Origin: an uncultured Sphingomonadales bacterium
GTDB taxonomy: Bacteria > Pseudomonadota > Alphaproteobacteria > Sphingomonadales > Sphingomonadaceae
NCBI GenBank assembly: GCA_903821605.1
Contig: CAIJLZ010000012.1
Span: forward strand, 91,927-155,926
Reading direction: 5' to 3'
DNA: 64,000 nt
Part shown: positions 17,338-25,979 of the stretch, in pieces
Layout: every line of letters starts with the position of its first letter
Numbering within the stretch: the stretch's first letter is position 1
The notes under the pieces: model-generated
What the model was told of the DNA's origin: nothing
The model's database searches: none
The model's input: the letters and a program-made list of their open reading frames with translations, nothing else
Position numbers and translations under genes: made by a program

Positions 17338-17958
17338 TCAAACGCCAGATTGTTGATCAACGCGCTGCCCGGCGAGCCGCCGCATCCGCACCCGTAGCCA
17401 CAACCAAGCGACCGCCAGCGCCGCAATGGCCAGCCCGGCCCCGGTCCATTCAAAACCGCGCCGCCAGTTGCGGGCATAAAGCGTGAGCGGCTCGTCCGGC
17501 GGCGTGTCGCCATCAAATGCAAATTGGGGCGCGCGCACCCGCAGCCCGCTGGGCCAGAGGCCATCCAGCCGCTGAAAACTGGTGATCCGGGCGGTAATCC
17601 GCCACGGATCAGCCGGGACGCCTTCCAACAGGAAAACCGCCATCGACATATGGCTACCCGGCATGATCGCGCCGCGGCCAAATTGCGCGCGCCGCCCATT
17701 CATGCGGATATCGATGGTCTGGCGCAAATGGGTGGCAAGACAAGCCTCGACGCGCGACAAACCAGCACAGCCGGGCACCCGACTGGCCGCGATATTCGCC
17801 GGACCAAAGCCGATCGACAGCAGCCATTGGCCCTGATCCTGCGTCAGATTATACTGCGCACCGGCAATCATATGGGCCGCCACGGGCATTGGTGTGATGA
17901 CCGGCAGCAGCAATGCTGCCACGGCCCACCATCGATGCAAGACCATCCGCCTGCTCAT
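17338..17958 (-). CDS. uncharacterised membrane-anchored periplasmic protein of the YHYH cluster
   Basis: A 206-residue protein from MSRRMVLHRWW, overlapping the previous stop as ATGA; the longer track ORF (18072) begins inside the YHYH gene. A signal peptide (about 8-27, ending VAAH) is followed by a soluble domain with two cysteines in GCAGLSRVEACLATHL, and a C-terminal transmembrane helix (about 175-193) with a basic tail. The layout, soluble domain then a membrane helix, resembles the periplasmic part of HupE-like proteins, but no family was recognised. It lies between two subfamily A YHYH genes and probably works with them. Confidence 0.8.
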   Translation of the reverse strand: MSRRMVLHRWWAVAALLLPVITPMPVAAHMIAGAQYNLTQDQGQWLLSIGFGPANIAASRVPGCAGLSRVEACLATHLRQTIDIRMNGRRAQFGRGAIMPGSHMSMAVFLLEGVPADPWRITARITSFQRLDGLWPSGLRVRAPQFAFDGDTPPDEPLTLYARNWRRGFEWTGAGLAIAALAVAWLWLRVRMRRLAGQRVDQQSGV

Positions 17959-18971
17959 CCCACCCTCGACATGCCGGTCGCAACCGCGCCGTTCAGACAG
18001 GTGGTGAGATAGGGAAAGGCGTTGCTGGCATGATAATGATAGCCAAGCCGCGCCGTGACATGGCCCTGACAACGATCAAGGTCGCGCACCGCGCTGCCAT
18101 CGGGTTCAGTCGCGCCATAAATGGGGTAGCCGTCAAACATGAAGCCATACACCCTTGTCCGCAGATTGGGCACGCCCGGCACCTCCCGCGCCCGGTGGTA
18201 ATGATAGTCATAGGCGAAACCGGTATGCCCCCCGGTCGCATCCAGCGGCGCGACATTGTGATAGGTGGTAATCCGCCCCACCGGTTCCGGCGGAAAATAC
18301 AAAACGCCATCCAGCGCAATGCCCGTGCCCGGCAAGCCGGCAGCGACGATATCGACCGGTTCCGCCGCAGCTCGCGGGACGGATGGGATGAGGATGGTCA
18401 ATGTTCGAGGTATCGGCTGCGCCTGTACGCAATGATTGACGATGCCGTAGCTCGCCGCCTCACCATAGCCCCAGCGGCCAACCTCCTGATCGGCCACCAT
18501 CGCCAATTCCGTGTCATTGGTGATATTGACGCTGCCATCGGGATTGACAATCGACCAACCCAAACGTTGATCGATTTCCCGCAGCCAAGCGACCGTGACC
18601 TGCTTCTCCTCATCCCGCCCGGCCGGGTTACGCAGGTGGCGAACGTCATCGACGAAATAGCCGCCCGGCTCATATGCGCTGCGCGGGCACCATGGCCCGG
18701 CCGCATGGGACGGCATGCTTGTCGTCTGGAAGGCATAGCATGTCGACACCGCGCCATCGCTCAACCGGCATGGTGTTAGCGCCACCGCCGTCGTCAACTC
18801 GCGCCGAATCATCAAGTCAGACACCCGGAGCATATGCGAGCCGGTCATGGCATCAGCCATCGCCATGCGGCGGGCGTCGCGGGCATGTCCTGCATAAGCG
18901 ACAAGCGCAAAAGCGCCGCCGATCAAACATGCCATCAACACCGCCCAAAGGCGGCCAACTTTTCCACGCAC
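17955..18971 (-). CDS. YHYH-domain exported protein, subfamily A (copy 1)
   Basis: A 338-residue protein and the first gene of the six-gene cluster. A GTG (18971) or the TTG three bases upstream is preceded by GGAG; the track start at 19013 is a TTG without a clear ribosome site. A hydrophobic segment near residues 7-27 ends YAGHA, a probable signal peptide. Body: CPRSAYEPGGYFVDDV, GHTGFAYDYHYHRAREVPGVP, RVYGFMFDGYPIYGATEPDGSA, GYHYHASNAFPY. It differs from copy 2 mainly in lacking the lipobox and Ser-rich linker, so it should be soluble or loosely anchored. Function unknown. Confidence 0.85.
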   Translation of the reverse strand: MRGKVGRLWAVLMACLIGGAFALVAYAGHARDARRMAMADAMTGSHMLRVSDLMIRRELTTAVALTPCRLSDGAVSTCYAFQTTSMPSHAAGPWCPRSAYEPGGYFVDDVRHLRNPAGRDEEKQVTVAWLREIDQRLGWSIVNPDGSVNITNDTELAMVADQEVGRWGYGEAASYGIVNHCVQAQPIPRTLTILIPSVPRAAAEPVDIVAAGLPGTGIALDGVLYFPPEPVGRITTYHNVAPLDATGGHTGFAYDYHYHRAREVPGVPNLRTRVYGFMFDGYPIYGATEPDGSAVRDLDRCQGHVTARLGYHYHASNAFPYLTTCLNGAVATGMSRVG

Positions 18972-19013
18972 CAACGCTACTCCATCACGATCACGCAACC
19001 CGAGGCGGGCCAA

Positions 19014-19326
19014 AGCCCTGCACCGACAACCACACCCGCAACTGGGGCGGCTGATGATTGCTATAAATATTCATTGTGGAAATAATATGGATGGTTTTTA
19101 TTAAATATGTCGCTCACAAAAATACATTAAAAAACACACATATCGACGAATACCAATTATTCCCGACAAATTCCAAATAACATGTATCCATAAAGGATCA
19201 TTTAAAAAATCAAATTGGATCCTTCATTAAACATTTTGTCACCCCATAAGGGCTAAACAGCTCCATATTTCCTCCATGATGTGGGAATAGCAGACACATG
19301 TCGCAGGGAGTCGGCCACGGCATTCA
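19014..19326. promoter_or_regulatory. AT-rich divergent promoter region (YHYH cluster / T2SS operon)
   Basis: About 310 bases with much lower GC than the rest of the window separate the first YHYH gene (minus) from gspC (plus). It contains runs such as TTAAAAAATC, an inverted repeat AAGGATC (19193-19199) / GATCCTT (19218-19224), and no credible ORF. It must carry promoters in both directions. The base composition is what would attract H-NS/MucR-like silencers or a sigma factor needing AT-rich sites, but no consensus was recognised with confidence. Confidence 0.6.
19193..19224. repeat. inverted repeat in the AT-rich divergent region
   Basis: AAGGATC and GATCCTT form a 7-bp perfect inverted repeat around an 18-base A/T-rich spacer. 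It could be a regulator binding site or part of an early terminator. The spacing is larger than for most dimeric operators, so confidence is low. Confidence 0.4.
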
Positions 19327-19833
19327 GTGACAATCCATGTAGGTAGTTGCTTGGCGTTCAAAAAATCATTTGTGCTGGCGGAGGGATTGATCGGCTGCCT
19401 GTTGGTGGCCCAGATTATCCGCCTCACCTTGCTTGTCGTGACGCCGCTTGGCCCCTTGGGCGATTGGCAGCCGACCCGTCCGGTTCGGTTTCCTGCGGCG
19501 GCACGACAGGCGATTTTTGCCCGATTTGATCCATTTTACCGCGATGTCCCCATGACCCCGGATGCGGGTGGCATGATGGCAGGCCCGGTCCACCTCTATG
19601 GCGTCCATGTCAATGCCGACACCGGCAGCGGCACCGCGATCCTCGCGCTGGGCGATGGCGAACAGAAACTCCTCGGCCTGGACGAGTTGGTGGCACCCGG
19701 CATCCGGCTTGCCGCCATTGCCTATGACCATGTCGAGATCGATCGCGCCGGTCAGCGGGAGCGGGTGTTCCTCACCTCCCCCGACACCTCCGGCATCCAG
19801 CCGCCCGACATGTCAGGGACAGCCCATCCATGA
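19327..19833 (+). CDS. gspC: type II secretion system protein C (short form)
   Basis: The first gene of the T2SS operon. The protein has one N-terminal membrane helix (about 15-40) and a homology-region domain ending near residue 150; it would link the inner-membrane platform to the secretin. At 168 residues it lacks the C-terminal PDZ or coiled-coil domain of enterobacterial GspC (usually 250-310 residues). The start is uncertain: the GTG at 19327 has no close ribosome site, and the TTG at 19351 is preceded by AGGTAG. It overlaps gspD by ATGA. Confidence 0.85.
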   Translation: MTIHVGSCLAFKKSFVLAEGLIGCLLVAQIIRLTLLVVTPLGPLGDWQPTRPVRFPAAARQAIFARFDPFYRDVPMTPDAGGMMAGPVHLYGVHVNADTGSGTAILALGDGEQKLLGLDELVAPGIRLAAIAYDHVEIDRAGQRERVFLTSPDTSGIQPPDMSGTAHP

Positions 19834-21998
19834 ACCGCCATTTCCTTGCCCGCCTCCCCCTTTTGGCTGTGCTACTTGCGGCGCAGCCGTTGGCCGCGCA
19901 GCATCTGCTCAACTTTCGCGACGCCGATATACGAGCGTTCATCGCCGATGCGGCGAAAGTGACTGGTCGCACCTTCGTCGTCGATGCGCGGGTGCAAGGC
20001 AAGGTCACCGTCGCCGGGGAGCGCCCGCTGTCCCGTGCCGAATATTTCGAGATTTTTCTTTCAACCCTGCGCGCCAACAATCTGGTCGCGGTGCCGATGG
20101 CCAATGGCAATTATCGCATCCAATTATTTGACGGCGCGGCCAGCCAGCCAAGCACGATCGGCAGCAAAGGCGCCTCGCGCAACCAGTTGGTGACTGAAAT
20201 CGTGCGATTGCGTTTCCTTGATGCTGGCCAGTCGCTTGAAACGGTCCGCCCGTTGATCAGCCCACAAGGGGCCGTCACCGCCAATCGCGGGGCCAACAGC
20301 CTGATCATCGCCGATTTTGCCGACAATGTCAGGCGGGTGCGTGCCCTGCTTGACGCGGTTGACCGGGACACCAACACCACCCGGCTGATCCCGCTGCGCA
20401 ATGCCGGGGCGCGCGATGTGTCGGCCTCGCTGCAACAGCTTGGTGCCGGTGGCCAGTCGGGCATCGCGATCGCGGCGATTGATAGTAGCAACAGCATCGC
20501 CTTAAGCGGCAACCCCGGCATGGTCGACCGCTTTGCAAAGCTGGTGGATGACCTAGATCAGCGCGCCGAATCCGCCAGCGAGATCCGCGTCCATTTCCTC
20601 CAGCACGCCAATGCACAACGGCTTCTGCCGACGTTGCAGCAACTGGTCGGCGGCGGCAGTGATCCGACGCCTCCGTCCAACAGCCCGGCGGCGACGGGTG
20701 CATCGGGATCAACCGCCTCCATGGCCAATCCGATGGGCAGTCGCACCGGTGGGTCAAACGGGCCAAGCAGCAGCGCCAGCGCCGGCGCCAACGCCAATAA
20801 CGCGCCCGCCGCCACGCCAACCAGTGGCAGCATCGCGAGCTATGGCCCGGCGATTATCACCCGTTATGAAGGCGCGAACGCGATCATTGTCGCCGCCAAT
20901 AGCGATGTGCAGCGCAAGCTGGGCGAACTGATCCGCCAGCTCGACACCCGCCGCCCGCAGGTTTTGGTCGAAGCCGTGATCGTGGAAATCGGCAATGACG
21001 CCGCGAAAAAATTGGGTGTTCAATTTCTGATCGGCGGCAAGAACATGCCGTTTTTGGCCACCAATTATTCCAACGCCAACCCGAACATTCTGTCCCTTGG
21101 CGGCGCGGCGGCGGGCTATGCGCTATCCAAGACGACCACGACCATCGACAGCAATGTCGTCACCACATCAGACAGCAGTCCGTTCGGCACGACATTTCAA
21201 GAATCCGCCGCCAATGCCTTGCTCAACGCGACCGGCGGCTTTGCGGGCGGGGCGGGCACCTTTGGCAATAATGGCGTATTCGCCTCGATCATCAACGCGA
21301 TCCGATCCGATACCAGTTCCAACCTGTTGGCCGTGCCGCATCTGGTGACGCTGGATAACCAGCCCGCGCGCTTTCTGGTCGGGCAGGAAGTGCCGATTGC
21401 CACCGGCGAGGCGCTGTCCAAGAACTTCGACAATGCCTTCCGCACGGTCCAGCGCGAAGAAGTCGGCATCAAGCTGGAGGTCACCCCACAGGTCAATGAC
21501 AGCGGCGAGGTCATGATGACGTTGCGGCAAGAAGTGTCGAGCATCGCCGGACCGGTTTCGACCCAATCGAGCGATCTCGTCATCAACAAGCGCAGCTTCG
21601 AGACCGTGTTGACGGCTGATGACGGCCAGATTCTCGCCATTGGCGGGCTGCTGAACGACGACGAACGCCGAACGATTGAACGCATTCCGCTGCTCGGTGA
21701 TGTGCCGCTGCTGGGCCAGTTGTTCCGGTCGCGCAGCCGCAGCCATGCCAAGACCAATTTGATGGTCTTCATCCGCCCGACCGTGCTGCGCGACAGCGCC
21801 GATAACGCTGCCTTCACCGCCCGGCGTTACGGCCAATTGCGCGCGGCCCAGCTTGCCCGCAACCCGGATACCGAACCCGAAATCGACCTGTTGGTCCGCG
21901 ACTATCTCGGCACGGTGCCGCCGGTCGCGGCCGGGCGTTCCGATGATGCGGTCATCGTCCCGCCCCCGCCCGCATCGCCGCCCGCGGGCCAACCATGA
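19830..21998 (+). CDS. gspD: type II secretion system secretin
   Basis: A 722-residue outer-membrane secretin that forms the exit channel. A signal peptide covers residues 1-24 (ending AAQ). N0 begins LLNFRDADIRAFIADAAKVTG, N1-N3 repeats follow, and a Ser/Gly/Ala/Asn-rich linker (about 285-335) interrupts N3. The secretin core has VPHLVTLDNQPARFLVGQEVP and ends with VPLLGQLFRSRSRS...NLMVFIRPTVLR. The C-terminus is Pro-rich and no separate S-domain or pilotin gene was seen in the window. Both ends overlap neighbours by ATGA. Confidence 0.96.
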   Translation: MNRHFLARLPLLAVLLAAQPLAAQHLLNFRDADIRAFIADAAKVTGRTFVVDARVQGKVTVAGERPLSRAEYFEIFLSTLRANNLVAVPMANGNYRIQLFDGAASQPSTIGSKGASRNQLVTEIVRLRFLDAGQSLETVRPLISPQGAVTANRGANSLIIADFADNVRRVRALLDAVDRDTNTTRLIPLRNAGARDVSASLQQLGAGGQSGIAIAAIDSSNSIALSGNPGMVDRFAKLVDDLDQRAESASEIRVHFLQHANAQRLLPTLQQLVGGGSDPTPPSNSPAATGASGSTASMANPMGSRTGGSNGPSSSASAGANANNAPAATPTSGSIASYGPAIITRYEGANAIIVAANSDVQRKLGELIRQLDTRRPQVLVEAVIVEIGNDAAKKLGVQFLIGGKNMPFLATNYSNANPNILSLGGAAAGYALSKTTTTIDSNVVTTSDSSPFGTTFQESAANALLNATGGFAGGAGTFGNNGVFASIINAIRSDTSSNLLAVPHLVTLDNQPARFLVGQEVPIATGEALSKNFDNAFRTVQREEVGIKLEVTPQVNDSGEVMMTLRQEVSSIAGPVSTQSSDLVINKRSFETVLTADDGQILAIGGLLNDDERRTIERIPLLGDVPLLGQLFRSRSRSHAKTNLMVFIRPTVLRDSADNAAFTARRYGQLRAAQLARNPDTEPEIDLLVRDYLGTVPPVAAGRSDDAVIVPPPPASPPAGQP

Positions 21999-23479
21999 CC
22001 ATCTGCGCGCCCCTGCCCTATGGCTTTGCCCGGCGGCACGGGGTGGTGCTGCGTGCCGCAACGCCAGAGCCGGTGATTGCCCTGCGCGCCAACGCCGAAC
22101 CTTGGGTGCTGATGGAGGTGCGCCGCTGGCTAGGGCAAGCCTTCACCTTGGAACATGTCTCGCCCGGCCAGTTCGATGGCTTGCTCGCCGATCTTTATGC
22201 GCTCGACATGGGCAGCGCCGAGGTGGCCGGTGCGATGGCGGTGGGCGCGGATAGCCTCGACCTGCTCGCCACCGATCTACCCAGTGCCGATGACCTGCTC
22301 GATAGCGCCGATGACGCACCCGCGATCCGATTGATCAACGGCATCATCGCCGACGCCGCGCGCCAAGGCGTTTCCGATATCCATGTCGAACCTTATGAAA
22401 CCGCGCTGGTCATTCGCATGCGGGTGGATGGCCTGTTGCGCGAGGTGCTGCGCATGCCGCCCCATGTCGCGCCCGTGCTGGTCAGCCGGATCAAGGTCAT
22501 GGCCCGGCTCGATATCGCCGAACGGCGCGTGCCGCAGGATGGGCGCATCGGGCTGACGCTGGGCGGCAAGGCGCTGGATGTCCGGGTTTCCACCCTGCCT
22601 AGCCGGGCGGGTGAGCGGGTGGTGCTGCGCCTGCTCGACAAGGACAATGCCGGGATTGATTTCGATGCACTAGGGCTGAAAGGCAGCGCCGACCGCATCT
22701 TGCGCGCTGCGCTGGATGAACCGCATGGCATCATCCTTGTTACCGGCCCAACCGGATCCGGCAAAACAACGACGCTCTATGCCGCGCTCAAGGCGTTAAA
22801 CGATGGCCGGCGGAATATTCTCACGGTCGAGGACCCGGTCGAATATGCGGTTGATGGCGTCGGCCAGACCCAGGTCAATGCCAAGGTCGGGCTGACCTTT
22901 GCCGCCGGGCTACGCGCCATCCTGCGGCAAGACCCGGATGTGGTGATGGTCGGCGAAATCCGCGACCGCGAAACCGCCGATATTGCGGTGCAGGCCTCGC
23001 TCACCGGTCATCTCGTCTTGTCCACCGTCCACACCAATGACGCGATTGGGGCGATTACTCGGCTACGCGACATGAAGGTCGAGCCGTTCCTCATCGCCTC
23101 GGCCCTGCGCGCCGTCATCGCGCAGCGGCTGGTGCGCCGTCTATGCCCGGGCTGCCGCATCGCATCGCAGTTGGATGCGCCGTTGCCCGGCCTCGCCTTA
23201 CCGGTCGGCACCATGGTGTGGCGCGCCAACGGCTGCCCCGCCTGCCAGCAAAGCGGCTATCGTGGCCGCATTGGCCTGTTTGAAGCGGTGCGCATTGATG
23301 ACCGGATGCGGGCGATGATCATTGCCGATGCCGATGAAGCCAGTCTCGCCCGCCATGCTTTTGCCGCCACGCCAACCCTTGCCGCCGCCGTCGGCGCACT
23401 GGTGCGACAGGGCGACACCTCGCCGGAAGAGGCCATTCGCATCGCGCGGCAGGCGGACGGAGAATCCGACCATGGCTGA
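21995..23479 (+). CDS. gspE: type II secretion system ATPase
   Basis: A 494-residue cytoplasmic ATPase that powers pseudopilus assembly. N1E-like start region, then Walker A GPTGSGKTTT near residue 250, Asp box, Walker B and His box (GEIRDRETADIAVQASLTGHLVLSTVHTNDA). The zinc-binding tetracysteine motif CPGC...CPAC is present near 380-415, as in classical GspE/PilB. Length is typical. It overlaps gspD by four bases and gspF by eight. Confidence 0.96.
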   Translation: MTICAPLPYGFARRHGVVLRAATPEPVIALRANAEPWVLMEVRRWLGQAFTLEHVSPGQFDGLLADLYALDMGSAEVAGAMAVGADSLDLLATDLPSADDLLDSADDAPAIRLINGIIADAARQGVSDIHVEPYETALVIRMRVDGLLREVLRMPPHVAPVLVSRIKVMARLDIAERRVPQDGRIGLTLGGKALDVRVSTLPSRAGERVVLRLLDKDNAGIDFDALGLKGSADRILRAALDEPHGIILVTGPTGSGKTTTLYAALKALNDGRRNILTVEDPVEYAVDGVGQTQVNAKVGLTFAAGLRAILRQDPDVVMVGEIRDRETADIAVQASLTGHLVLSTVHTNDAIGAITRLRDMKVEPFLIASALRAVIAQRLVRRLCPGCRIASQLDAPLPGLALPVGTMVWRANGCPACQQSGYRGRIGLFEAVRIDDRMRAMIIADADEASLARHAFAATPTLAAAVGALVRQGDTSPEEAIRIARQADGESDHG

Positions 23480-24704
23480 ATTTCGCTATCGCGTCATCGA
23501 CCCCGCCGGTCGCGGCCGCGAAGGGCGCATCGCGGCACGCGACCGGGAAGAAGCAGGCCGCGTGCTACAGGACCGCCGGCTGTTCGTCGTCGACTGCATC
23601 GCCCTGTCGCCGGATGAACCACGCCCCCGCGCGCCGGCGCTGATCGCCTTGTCGCGGCCACGTCGCCAACGCCTCTCCGCCCGCGAACTGGCGCTGTTTA
23701 CCCGGCAACTATCAACCCTGACCCAAGTGAGCCCGCTGGAAGAAGCGTTGCGCACCGTCGCCCGGCAAAGCGAGGCCGCGCATGTCCGGCGCATCATCGG
23801 CCATGTCCAATCGGGCATTCTCGAAGGTCGCCGCCTCGCGCTCGCGCTTGCGCTCGAACCGGCAAGCTTTCCGCCGCTCTATCGCGCGATGATCGCGGCG
23901 GGCGAGAGTGCCGGGAGCCTGCCCGAAATTCTCGACCGGCTGGCGGCCCTGCTGGAACGACAGGCGGAAGTGCGCGGCAAGCTGATCGCCACGCTCGCTT
24001 ATCCGCTGGTGCTGGCGCTGGTCGCGCTGCTGGTGGTGGCGGCGCTCATGATTTGGGTCGTGCCCCGGGTGGTCGAACAGTTCGACACGGTTGGCCAGCA
24101 ACTGCCGCTGCTGACCCGGATCGTCATCACCCTGTCGGACCTTGCCGCCAACTGGTGGTGGCTCGGCCTAGCCATAACGGGCGCGCTGGCGTTCGGGGCC
24201 GTGCACCTGCTGCGTTTGGCTGGACCCCGGCTGACATTCGATGGCTGGCTGTTGCGGGTGCCGCTGATCGGTCGGCTGGTGCGCGATCTCCATGCGGCAC
24301 GCTTCGCCCGCACGCTTGGCACCATGGTCGCCAGCCGATTGCCCTTGGTCGAGGGTCTGGAACTGACCCTGCCGACGATCCACAATCGGGTACTCGCCGG
24401 GGCCACGCAAATGCTCGCCACCCAAGTGCGGGGCGGCGGCAGCCTGTCCGGCGCGCTGCGTAGTTGCGGCCTATTTCCGCCATTGCTTGTCTATCTTGTC
24501 GCCAGTGGCGAAAGTTCGGGGCGGCTGGATCTCATGCTGGAACGCGCCGCCGACTATCTCGAACGCGAATTCGACCGCTTCACCGCGACCGCGATGGCGC
24601 TGCTCGAACCGGCAATCATCGTCGTCATGGGCGCGGTGGTCGCGCTCATCATTCTGGCGATCCTGCTGCCCATTCTTCAACTGCAACAATTGACCGGAGC
24701 CTGA
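23472..24704 (+). CDS. gspF: type II secretion system inner-membrane platform protein F
   Basis: A 410-residue polytopic protein from ATGGCTGAATTT, which overlaps the gspE stop by eight bases; the track start at 23322 lies inside gspE. The N-terminus MAEFRYRVIDPAGRGREGRI is typical of GspF. Two T2SSF domains (about 70-190 and 275-400) each have a cytoplasmic helical bundle, separated by membrane helices, with a final helix near 380-400. GspF couples the ATPase to pseudopilin extrusion. Confidence 0.95.
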   Translation: MAEFRYRVIDPAGRGREGRIAARDREEAGRVLQDRRLFVVDCIALSPDEPRPRAPALIALSRPRRQRLSARELALFTRQLSTLTQVSPLEEALRTVARQSEAAHVRRIIGHVQSGILEGRRLALALALEPASFPPLYRAMIAAGESAGSLPEILDRLAALLERQAEVRGKLIATLAYPLVLALVALLVVAALMIWVVPRVVEQFDTVGQQLPLLTRIVITLSDLAANWWWLGLAITGALAFGAVHLLRLAGPRLTFDGWLLRVPLIGRLVRDLHAARFARTLGTMVASRLPLVEGLELTLPTIHNRVLAGATQMLATQVRGGGSLSGALRSCGLFPPLLVYLVASGESSGRLDLMLERAADYLEREFDRFTATAMALLEPAIIVVMGAVVALIILAILLPILQLQQLTGA

Positions 24705-24707
24705 GCC

Positions 24708-25175
24708 ATGCCCTTATGGTCCCCACCCGCGCGCGCAAAAGCCGCCCGCCCGTCAAGCGAACAGGGCTTCACCTTGGTCGAACTGATGGTGGTGATCTTC
24801 ATCATCGGCCTGCTTTCCACCGTGGTGCTGATCAACGTCTTGCCAAGCCAAGACCGCGCGATGGTGACCAAGGCACGGGCGGATATCGCGACCTTGTCGG
24901 CGGCGATGGAGATGTATCGGCTCGACAATCTCGCCTATCCGGCGGCGAGTGACGGGCTGCAAGCGCTGCGTGATCCGCCCGCCAGCCTCACCGATGCCAG
25001 CCGTTACCGACCGGGCGGCTATGTCCGCTCGCTGCCCGCTGATCCCTGGGGTCGTCCCTATCAGATCAAGACCCCCGGCGCGGATGGCAGCCCTTTCCAA
25101 ATCTATTCGCTAGGGGCCGATGGCGCGCCCGGCGGGAGCGGCGACAATGCCGATATTCTTGACAGTGCGCGTTAA
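24708..25175 (+). CDS. gspG: type II secretion system major pseudopilin
   Basis: A 155-residue pseudopilin. The prepilin peptidase site is SSEQG/FTLVELMVV after residue 20, with Glu at +5; the hydrophobic helix follows. The C-terminal GspG core has LPADPWGRPYQ and the calcium-binding Asp region (SLGADGAPGGSGDNADI), a strong GspG signature. The leader is longer than the usual 6-10 residues. It overlaps the start of gspH by 29 bases. Confidence 0.96.
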   Translation: MPLWSPPARAKAARPSSEQGFTLVELMVVIFIIGLLSTVVLINVLPSQDRAMVTKARADIATLSAAMEMYRLDNLAYPAASDGLQALRDPPASLTDASRYRPGGYVRSLPADPWGRPYQIKTPGADGSPFQIYSLGADGAPGGSGDNADILDSAR

Positions 25176-25623
25176 TCGATCCCGGCGATTAGCCGCGGGC
25201 TTCACGCTTGTCGAACTGATGGTGGTGCTGTTCCTGATCGGCATGGCCGCCGCGACCGTGGTGATCGCCCTGCCGCGTGCCGGTGGTGATCTTGGCGAGC
25301 AGGCCGCACGCTTCGCCGCGCGTGCGGCGGCGCTGCGCGACCGGGCCGTCGTGACCGGCGCCCCCGCTGGCCTTTGGGCAAGCGCCACCGGCTATGGCTT
25401 TGAACGATATACCGCTCAGGGCTGGGAACCCTTGCGCGACCATCATATCCCGCCTGCCGACTGGCCACGCGGCACCTTGGTGCGGGTCGATGGACAGCCG
25501 CAAGGCCGCATCGCGTTCGACCGGCTTGGTCTGCCTGATCGCGCCCTCACCATCGACCTGACGCAACGCGGCGAGCGCGCCCAAATCCATATCGATGCCG
25601 CAGGCGAGATCGAGCTGCGATGA
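25147..25623 (+). CDS. gspH: type II secretion system minor pseudopilin H
   Basis: A 158-residue minor pseudopilin from ATG 25147, which has GGGAG eight bases upstream; the track start 25120 is inside gspG. Cleavage is expected at RRLAAG/FTLVELMVVLFLIG. The rest is a beta-rich domain typical of GspH. It overlaps gspG by 29 bases and gspI by four. Confidence 0.92.
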   Translation: MPIFLTVRVNRSRRLAAGFTLVELMVVLFLIGMAAATVVIALPRAGGDLGEQAARFAARAAALRDRAVVTGAPAGLWASATGYGFERYTAQGWEPLRDHHIPPADWPRGTLVRVDGQPQGRIAFDRLGLPDRALTIDLTQRGERAQIHIDAAGEIELR

Positions 25624-25979
25624 TGCGCACGGATAACGGCTTCACCCTGCTGGAAATGCTGGTCGCGCTGGCGGTGATGTCGCTGGCGGCGCTGGCGCTG
25701 ATCCGGCTTGATGCGGTGGCGGTGCGCGGGGCGGCAGACCTTGGCAATGATGGCCTTGCGCGCATCGTGGTCGCCAATGCCGCCAGCGACCTCTTAACCG
25801 ACCCGACGCCGCCCGCCATCGGCGCACATAGCGCCCGGGTTGATAATGGCGGCATGGGATGGACCGTACGCCGCCATGTCGAACTGATGCCCGATCCCGG
25901 ATTAATGCAGGTGCGGATCGATGCCAGCGGCGACCAGGGTGGGCGCGCCACATTGACACTGATGAGGCCCGCCCGATGA
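25620..25979 (+). CDS. gspI: type II secretion system minor pseudopilin I
   Basis: A 119-residue minor pseudopilin with a very short leader, MMRTDNG/FTLLEMLVALAVMSLAALALI. The GspI C-terminal domain includes WTVRRHVELM. GspI nucleates the pseudopilus tip with GspJ and GspK. It overlaps both neighbours by ATGA. Confidence 0.92.
   Translation: MMRTDNGFTLLEMLVALAVMSLAALALIRLDAVAVRGAADLGNDGLARIVVANAASDLLTDPTPPAIGAHSARVDNGGMGWTVRRHVELMPDPGLMQVRIDASGDQGGRATLTLMRPAR

Noticed and set aside
17325-17699. N-terminal extension of the YHYH A2 ORF
   Set aside because: It reads the upstream gene (17338-17958) in another frame; the start at 17324 has a strong ribosome site and lipoprotein signal.
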